A DNA stretch of 10,415 nt from Larix sibirica. Taxonomy: Eukaryota; Streptophyta; Pinopsida; Pinales; Pinaceae. Positions 7,901-10,415 of the stretch are shown here, one piece after another. The translations under genes were made by a program, and so were the position numbers. Below the pieces are notes generated by a model, which did no database searches, had not been told where the DNA came from, and saw only the letters and a program-made list of their open reading frames with translations. The stretch lies in the NCBI GenBank assembly GCA_004151065.3, contig NWUY0300050293.1:1-10415 (forward strand), read 5' to 3'. The stretch's first letter is position 1, and each line of letters opens with the position of its first letter.

Positions 7901-8701
7901 AGGAAATGATGACCTCAAAAAATACAAATTTTCTTATTTTAGCAGACGTTTTGGCAGTAGGCTATTTTTAGTACTCTGTGAAAAACTATTTTTGTCAGGT
8001 ATGTCTAATCTAGTCTAAAACTATAAAAGGTGGGCAATAAAAGCTGAATATCTAGTTTACATCTTCAGTGCCCAATTTTGGAACAATTCTTGTAAAGTAA
8101 ATATGTAGTGTGTACTATCAAGTGATGCAATGAGGCACACTTTCCAAGGGTGAATCTCTCATTCTCCTTCATTCTTTCACTGTGAGCTTGTATCAGATGT
8201 TTCAAATGTATTTGTAAGACTGATGTGCCTGCAGAGTAAATTTGTTACAGCATTGCCTGAAAACCTAGTTATTGACAGTTCCGCAAATGATAATGCCCGT
8301 GAAGTTAAACAGTCTGTGGAATACAATCATCATTACTTAAATTCAGTAAATGTTTGATCAGATATCTCAATCATACAAGTCATTTCATATATTAAGAACA
8401 TTTTGTGAAAACTGGAAGCTGATAAGAGTAGTTATGCATGTGCAATTATAATATACTTATGCTCAATATTGTAGTTATCAAATTTGTAGGTTGTGTAAAA
8501 AACACACTCGTCCTGTATGGTTATACTTTATACATATATCATGGGGATTGGGTGTTGAGGATCTGAAATTTATTATTGATTCCTAATTCTTTCTCTTGCA
8601 GGATTGATGGCTCTAAGCGCAACTAGTTCATATTATGACCCTGCAGAGATTGCAACTCGCATCTTACCTAACGTTGTTGTGCTGACTGTTGATCCAGACA
8701 G
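1857..8701 (+). CDS. CTEXP: SCY1-like (SCYL1/Cex1-type) pseudokinase-HEAT protein, internal part; eight exons, partial at both ends
   Basis: Spliced coding sequence: join of 1857-1996, 2113-2223, 2448-2564, 2722-2811, 6065-6118, 6371-6445, 7057-7132 and 8602-8701 (763 nt, about 254 residues, one open frame). Every junction is GT-AG. The product closely matches, as I recall it, plant CTEXP (At2g40730 family), with landmarks such as FFRKLPNLAEQLPR, LLPMLASSLEFGSAAAPAL, LPTIVKLFASSDRAIRVGLL, VDEEPAIRTNTTILLGNIA and EIATRILPNVVVLT. The family has a catalytically dead kinase domain followed by HEAT repeats. Yeast Cex1 and plant relatives act in nuclear tRNA export on the cytoplasmic side of the pore, and animal SCYL1 acts in Golgi-ER COPI traffic. 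The window covers the linker and most of the HEAT block. The pseudokinase exons are upstream and the final HEAT helices and tail are downstream. Introns 1-6 are phase 0, intron 7 is phase 1 and intron 8 is phase 2. I see no frameshift or stop in the exons, so the gene looks intact. Confidence 0.93.
1997..2112 (+). other. Intron 1 (116 bp, phase 0)
   Basis: Donor AAG|GTTTGAT and acceptor TTTTTTGTAG. This is a short, T-rich intron of ordinary plant type, and it is the shortest in the window. Confidence 0.9.
2113..2223 (+). CDS. CTEXP: SCYL1-like exon b: first complete HEAT repeat
   Basis: Acceptor TTTTTTGTAG ends at 2112 and donor GTTATC begins at 2224; both sides are phase 0. The 37 codons read LLPMLASSLEFGSAAAPALN, then SLLKLGSWLSTDEFNSK. 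The LLP..ASSLEFGSAAAPAL pattern is the first helix-turn-helix HEAT unit of SCYL1 proteins; the human protein has a recognisable LLTAFEFGNAGA counterpart at this place. The exon boundaries fit the HEAT unit closely. Confidence 0.93.
2224..2447 (+). other. Intron 2 (224 bp, phase 0)
   Basis: Donor AAG|GTTATCTG and acceptor CCTGTGCAG at 2439-2447. A short open frame with ATG at 2376 runs from this intron into exon c in the exon c frame. It is a by-product of the real exon and needs no separate gene. Confidence 0.88.
2448..2564 (+). CDS. CTEXP: SCYL1-like exon c: second HEAT repeat
   Basis: Acceptor TGTGCAG ends at 2447 and donor GTATTG begins at 2565; phase 0 on both sides. The 39 codons read VLPTIVKLFASSDRAIRVGL, then LQHIDQYGTSLSASIVDEQ. 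The LPTIVKLF.S.DRAIR..LLQHIDQ pattern is one of the most conserved parts of the family and is shared with animal SCYL1 (VVKMFSSTDRAMRIRLLQ). It forms a HEAT unit. Retention of the next intron would add about 20 residues and then a stop. Confidence 0.95.
2565..2721 (+). other. Intron 3 (157 bp, phase 0)
   Basis: Donor CAA|GTATTGG and acceptor TTTGCATTTCCAG. AT-rich, with no coding features of its own. Confidence 0.9.
2722..2811 (+). CDS. CTEXP: SCYL1-like exon d: third HEAT repeat
   Basis: Acceptor ATTTCCAG ends at 2721 and donor GTCAGA begins at 2812; phase 0. The 30 codons read VYVHVATGFSDTSAFLRELT, then LKSMLILIPK. Family members have the same string (plant VYPHVATGFADTSAFLRELTLKSML, animal [24 protein letters not shown]). 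It ends at the PK that precedes the LSQRT segment, which sits in an exon more than 3 kb away. Confidence 0.94.
3223..3500 (-). pseudogene. Antisense protein-coding remnant with one frameshift, family not recognised
   Basis: On the minus strand, after a CAG at 3501-3503, a coding-like frame begins IKFRVSLLL and continues FFFNDDGDFFQTMSDAYFIQ, then EPGRYIIG. Near 3374 the protein-like reading moves to another frame, as if one base were missing. It then continues DGYGSTISTVFNMPEKPKLL, ESEYMEFMTETAPVRKKIS and ILIKETEALQ, ending in a stop at 3223-3225. The composition is balanced (acidic and basic residues, few low-complexity runs), which is unusual for AT-rich intron sequence. The shift of good coding potential from one frame to another in one place is what a decayed gene fragment would show. 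The putative C-terminal part looks helical and charged. I cannot name the family. It could be a partial retrocopy or a fragment carried by a transposon; chance is less likely but possible. Confidence 0.42.
3907..4365 (+). repeat. Tandem duplication in intron 4, copy 1
   Basis: Begins GGGTCTTCAAGGTACATTAA and ends near AATGCCAGA. Copy 2 (4373-4769) follows almost directly, giving a 466 bp offset. Most positions match by eye, and both share long identical stretches such as the one around GGTCACAGATGTCTGCAAAC. Copy 1 is longer because it contains an extra 63 bp unit. No known transposon end or protein is recognisable. Confidence 0.9.
4132..4257 (+). repeat. Nested 63 bp tandem repeat inside copy 1
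   Basis: Two units (4132-4194 and 4195-4257) both contain GTGTTCGATTCTAATGCCCA and run to ACTATG(T/A)TACTGG with only a couple of mismatches. Because 63 is divisible by three, the duplication also makes an open frame with a 21-residue repeat (MPKFERSQMSANY). This is a consequence of the repeat, not evidence of a protein. Copy 2 of the larger repeat has a single unit. Confidence 0.92.
4373..4769 (+). repeat. Tandem duplication in intron 4, copy 2
   Basis: Begins GGGTCTTCAAGGCATATTAA and ends AATGCCAGA, matching copy 1 with point differences and small indels and without the nested duplication. The divergence suggests an old event. The nested 63 bp duplication in copy 1 is nearly identical between its units, so it is probably younger. 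Confidence 0.9.
5837..5891 (+). repeat. Short direct repeat of ATTGCTCAGCATAACT
   Basis: The 16-mer occurs at 5837-5852 and again at 5876-5891, 39 bp apart. It may be a slippage product or the trace of a small insertion. Confidence 0.7.
6065..6118 (+). CDS. CTEXP: SCYL1-like exon e: 18-codon HEAT segment
   Basis: Acceptor ATTGATTGCAG ends at 6064 and donor GTATAG begins at 6119; phase 0. The exon reads LSQRTITGSLLKYLSKLQ, matching plant LSQRT(L/I).GSLLKYLSKLQ, and joins directly to the preceding ...LILIPK and the following VDEEPAIR. At 54 bp it is the smallest exon in the window, and it lies between the 3.25 kb intron and a 252 bp intron. Retaining the following intron would give a stop at once (GTA TAG). 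Confidence 0.95.
6119..6370 (+). other. Intron 5 (252 bp, phase 0)
   Basis: Donor CTACAG|GTATAGAC and acceptor TTGACATACAG. No independent features seen. Confidence 0.9.
6371..6445 (+). CDS. CTEXP: SCYL1-like exon f: VDEEPAIRTNTT HEAT segment
   Basis: Acceptor GACATACAG ends at 6370 and donor GTTAGT begins at 6446; phase 0. The 25 codons read VDEEPAIRTNTTILLGNIAS, then YLNEG. This is a near-invariant motif of plant SCYL1 proteins and is recognisable in animals (..GPIRCNTTVCLGKIGSYL). It is diagnostic for the family assignment. Confidence 0.96.
6446..7056 (+). other. Intron 6 (611 bp, phase 0), with MITE-like palindromic insertion
   Basis: Donor GAGGG|GTTAGTTT and acceptor AACATGCAATGCAG. 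The centre (about 6764-6945) is taken up by a structured repeat. The rest is AT-rich without assignable content. Confidence 0.9.
6764..6945. mobile_element. Palindromic MITE-like element, three related arms
   Basis: A 27 bp perfect inverted repeat pairs 6814-6840 (begins GTCCCAATAATGGGTGCAAC) with 6888-6914 (begins CTTTAGGGTTGCACCCATTA), around a 47 bp loop. A third, diverged copy of the right arm lies in direct orientation at 6764-6808, matching 6893-6936 at an offset of 129 bp (both contain GGACTTTGTAAC). So the order is degenerate forward arm, reverse arm, forward arm. Non-coding foldback elements look like this. I found no clear target-site duplication, so the ends are approximate and the class is an inference. 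The transcribed intron could fold into a stable hairpin. Confidence 0.6.
7057..7132 (+). CDS. CTEXP: SCYL1-like exon g: RRRVLINAFTVRALRD HEAT segment
   Basis: Acceptor ACATGCAATGCAG ends at 7056 and donor GTGTGC begins at 7133. The 25 full codons read TRRRVLINAFTVRALRDGFA, then PARAA, plus one base G of a split Gly codon (phase 1). Plant relatives read T(R/K)KRVLINAFTVRALRDTFPPARGAG; animal SCYL1 has [24 protein letters not shown]. The Gly is completed by exon h. Confidence 0.95.
7425..7715 (+). repeat. Diverged tandem duplication, 148 bp offset
   Basis: Copy 1 (7425-7564) and copy 2 (7573-7715) share ATATC.T.TGAAT.TTGATCTC at the left, GCAT.TTCAAAA and AAGAATGATA in the middle and AGCT..TTCAGTTC at the right, with many point changes and small indels between. 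It has no protein or known repeat signature. It ends about 135 bp before the first exon-like block. Confidence 0.8.
7852..7998 (+). CDS. Exon-like block 1 in intron 7, unknown protein
   Basis: Flanked by a possible acceptor (CATACACTCAG, ends 7851) and a near-consensus donor (TTGTCAG|GTATGTCT, from 7999). The 147 bp are open in one frame: two bases of a split codon, then VEAMSKEDWHEISKYGGNDD, LKKYKFSYFSRRFGSRLF, LVLCEKLFLS, then one base of a split codon (phase 1 at both ends). The charged and aromatic mix and the absence of low complexity look like real protein, and the match of frame to both splice sites is hard to get by chance. It is not part of any SCYL1 protein I know; exon g and exon h are contiguous in that family. 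It joins in frame with block 2. It may belong to a nested or captured gene or be an alternative exon. I do not recognise the family. Confidence 0.45.
8197..8345 (+). CDS. Exon-like block 2 in intron 7, unknown protein
   Basis: Possible acceptor CTTGTATCAG ends at 8196 and donor GTAAATG starts at 8346. The block starts with two bases of a codon, fitting the phase 1 donor of block 1 across a 198 bp intron. It reads VSNVFVRLMCLQSKFVTALP, ENLVIDSSANDNAREVKQSV, EYNHHYLNS, ending in phase 0. If the donor is not used, a stop follows three codons later (8355-8357). A second acceptor-like TGCCTGCAG lies inside at 8226-8234. The phase 0 end does not fit exon h (phase 1), so block 2 cannot simply be included in the SCYL1-like mRNA. 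Its partner exon, if any, is not seen in the window. No homologue recognised. Confidence 0.42.
8602..8701 (+). CDS. CTEXP: SCYL1-like exon h: EIATRILPNVVVLTVDPD HEAT segment
   Basis: Acceptor TTCTCTTGCAG ends at 8601 and donor GTAATC begins at 8702. The split Gly is completed by GA, then LMALSATSSYYDPAEIATRI, LPNVVVLTVDPD, ending with AG of a split codon (phase 2, probably Ser or Arg). Plant relatives read G(I/L).AL.AT...YD..EIATRILPNVVVLT.D.DSDVRSKAF, and animals [27 protein letters not shown]. The expected next string, around DVRSKAFQAV, is not found in the remaining 1.7 kb. Confidence 0.95.
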
Positions 8702-10415
8702 GTAATCTAATTTTTCTGGGCATTTTCATAGAAACTGTAGTGTTAATTCAATGCAAGGGATTTGATTTCTTAGCTTCCATTTAAGATCAGGAAAAACAAT
8801 CCTAAAATGATCTTGAATTTTAAAGGGATAGAAAAAGAGGAGAGTTCCTTGTCAATTATTAGTAGACTGAAGTCTACAGCCAAACGGGCAGCTAAATTGT
8901 AAACTAAACAAAACAATAAAGATGATCTAAAATGTAAAAGGAATAAAAGAGTAGTGATTATTGAGCTTGTGTGAACAATGACATCATTGCCATTTAACCA
9001 GAGAATGGTTGAACTTGACACAGATTAAGGAAGAAAGGGAAGCATATCGGCCGATATAGTATTTCATCGCTGGGTTCAATTCCAGGTCCAAACTGAATAT
9101 CGGGTTAAATACATAAGTGTGCAAGGTTGTTTGTGTGAAACTGTCTTCTCAGGAACGCCACACTTTGAACCAATTCTATACCACATCTAATATCTCAATA
9201 TATTATAGACATTACATGTAATTTTAGTGCAAAAATGTGTCATGAAAAGTAATAAAGAAATATTTTATGGAATTGCAATTGTAGGAGATCTTTTAGTGCC
9301 ACATTGATACATCTTAAACTCTTAGTTAGGTAAAGAAATGGAACTAATCATGACTCATGACTGCGAAAAATTGTAGACGCAAAGGGAGACAGTAATTATG
9401 TATTCCCTATGGAATGATGAAAATTGGTGACTAAAATATATGTCAATGCAAGGAAACTATCTTATGGGTGTCAAAAAATTTACACTGATGACTGACATAA
9501 ATGACATAAAAGTTCAAGCACAGTCTGCACAATTGCAGTTATAAATGTTATACAAAAATGTGTTATTGGACACTGCATTGTAAATGCTACATGCTCATTC
9601 AGTGGGGTATGCTAAATTCTTTAAATGAAGAATCCATAGGTGAAATACATGAACAAAGTGAGTGGTTTTTTCAAAGAAGAGAATGAAAGTTGAGGTATAT
9701 ATCATTTGGTCAGAAGATTCTCAACAGGATAATCTGACAAAATCTATAACTGGGATATAATTAATGTCTAATGACCAAGGAGATATATAGCTTGAAACAG
9801 TGGATAAGAATGATGGATAAAGAAAATACCCAGAGCTGCATAAACATCAATTTTCTGAACAGATCCATACAAGTCCAAAAGTCTATAGTATCTCACCAAA
9901 TTTGGCAAATTCATATCCCTATATAGTATAACTACATCAGAATTATATATGTTTATAAAGGTTGTGTCAAATTGGGATCTCATGATCTACTTGACTGTCA
10001 ACTTCTCCATTGTAAGAAGATTGTCATGCATTCCTTTTTCTTTAAAGAGGATTTAATTACAAGCATGTAAAATGCTTGACATTAACATTGGTTCCAGGAA
10101 GGTATATCTCGTTTTTATCTCCACAAAGATACTATGGTGCTGGCCCCAGTTTTGTCCTTTAGCACATTTTCTTTGTAGCGACTTATATATGTGTTTGACA
10201 GAATTAGTGTATTTAAAGAATGTAATACTTTGATCATTTATGAGTTATATAACTGGGTTGTAACGTGTAAGTTAAGTCTTTAGGTCATCATCATGAAGTC
10301 CTAATTAGTTGCATGAATGGTTTTCTTGTTGATGTTATAGCTATGTGAGGCATCCTCACTAGTCATGAAGAAAAGAATAAACAATTAAATGTAATTATAT
10401 ATTGTAAAAGGACAA
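8702..10415 (+). other. Start of intron 8 (at least 1714 bp, phase 2)
   Basis: Donor CAG|GTAATCTA. I saw no exon carrying the next SCYL1 HEAT segment. The region is AT-rich, with a perfect 14 bp palindrome at 9044-9057, a tRNA B-box-like string at 9073-9083 without a matching A box, and a weak exon-like stretch on the minus strand near 9830-9918. Otherwise nothing assignable. Confidence 0.8.
9044..9057. repeat. Perfect 14 bp palindrome ATATCGGCCGATAT
   Basis: The string equals its own reverse complement and stands out as GC-centred in AT-rich intron sequence. CCGATAT recurs only loosely nearby (GAATATCGGG near 9106). It may be a remnant of a repeat; there is no evidence of a regulatory role. 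Confidence 0.6.

Larger units (their letters stand above)
7133..8601 (+). other. Intron 7 (1469 bp, phase 1) with foreign exon-like blocks
   Basis: Donor GCAGCAG|GTGTGCAA and acceptor TTTCTCTTGCAG. It contains a 148 bp-period duplication (7425-7715), a short (GT)n tract near 7754-7767 and two exon-like blocks at 7852-7998 and 8197-8345. The stretches 7133-7424 and 8346-8601 are AT-rich and show nothing assignable. Confidence 0.88.

Noticed and set aside
8770-9021. 83-codon minus-strand hydrophobic open frame
   Set aside because: Low-complexity Leu/Ile/Ser product typical of AT-rich intron complement.
9073-9083. GGTTCAATTCC, a tRNA B-box-like string
   Set aside because: No A box at the right distance, imperfect T stem and no acceptor stem; neither a tRNA nor a supportable SINE.
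10098-10105. CCAG followed closely by a GTATAT donor-like site
   Set aside because: It would make an exon of four bases with no match to the expected protein.
10340-10362. Possible next SCYL1 exon after TTATAG, giving YVRHPH in place of DVRSKAF
   Set aside because: Only V and R agree, and a stop follows at once; chance similarity.

Overview
The window is a slice of a plant nuclear gene, most likely from a species with long introns such as a conifer or other gymnosperm. The sequence is AT-rich, and about 7% of it is recognisable coding sequence. That coding sequence lies in eight short exons on the + strand, with GT-AG introns from 116 bp to more than 3 kb. Clade assignment is an inference from intron size and the plant-type protein.

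The exons join in frame into about 254 residues of an SCY1-like (SCYL1/Cex1-type) protein, the orthologue group of Arabidopsis CTEXP (At2g40730). This family has an N-terminal pseudokinase domain, a central block of HEAT repeats and a low-complexity C-terminal tail, and is linked to tRNA export from the nucleus and to COPI traffic. Only the linker after the pseudokinase domain and the HEAT block are here. The kinase exons lie upstream of base 1, and the last HEAT helices and the tail lie downstream of base 10415.

Layout: 1-1856 is the 3' part of an upstream intron, with a degenerate G/C-rich inverted repeat. Exons a-d lie close together at 1857-2811. A 3.25 kb intron (2812-6064) holds an antisense protein-coding remnant and a two-copy tandem duplication with a nested 63 bp repeat. 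Exons e, f and g are at 6065-6118, 6371-6445 and 7057-7132; the intron between f and g carries a 27 bp perfect inverted repeat that looks like a MITE. A 1.47 kb intron (7133-8601) holds a 148 bp-period duplication and two exon-like blocks that do not belong to the SCYL1 family. Exon h is 8602-8701, and 8702-10415 is the start of a further intron.

The most notable item is the pair of exon-like blocks at 7852-7998 and 8197-8345. Both stay open in one compatible reading frame and have good splice signals, and the protein resembles nothing I recognise. They may be a nested gene, a captured gene fragment or alternative exons. No RNA gene, CRISPR array, prokaryotic operon or intact transposon is visible.
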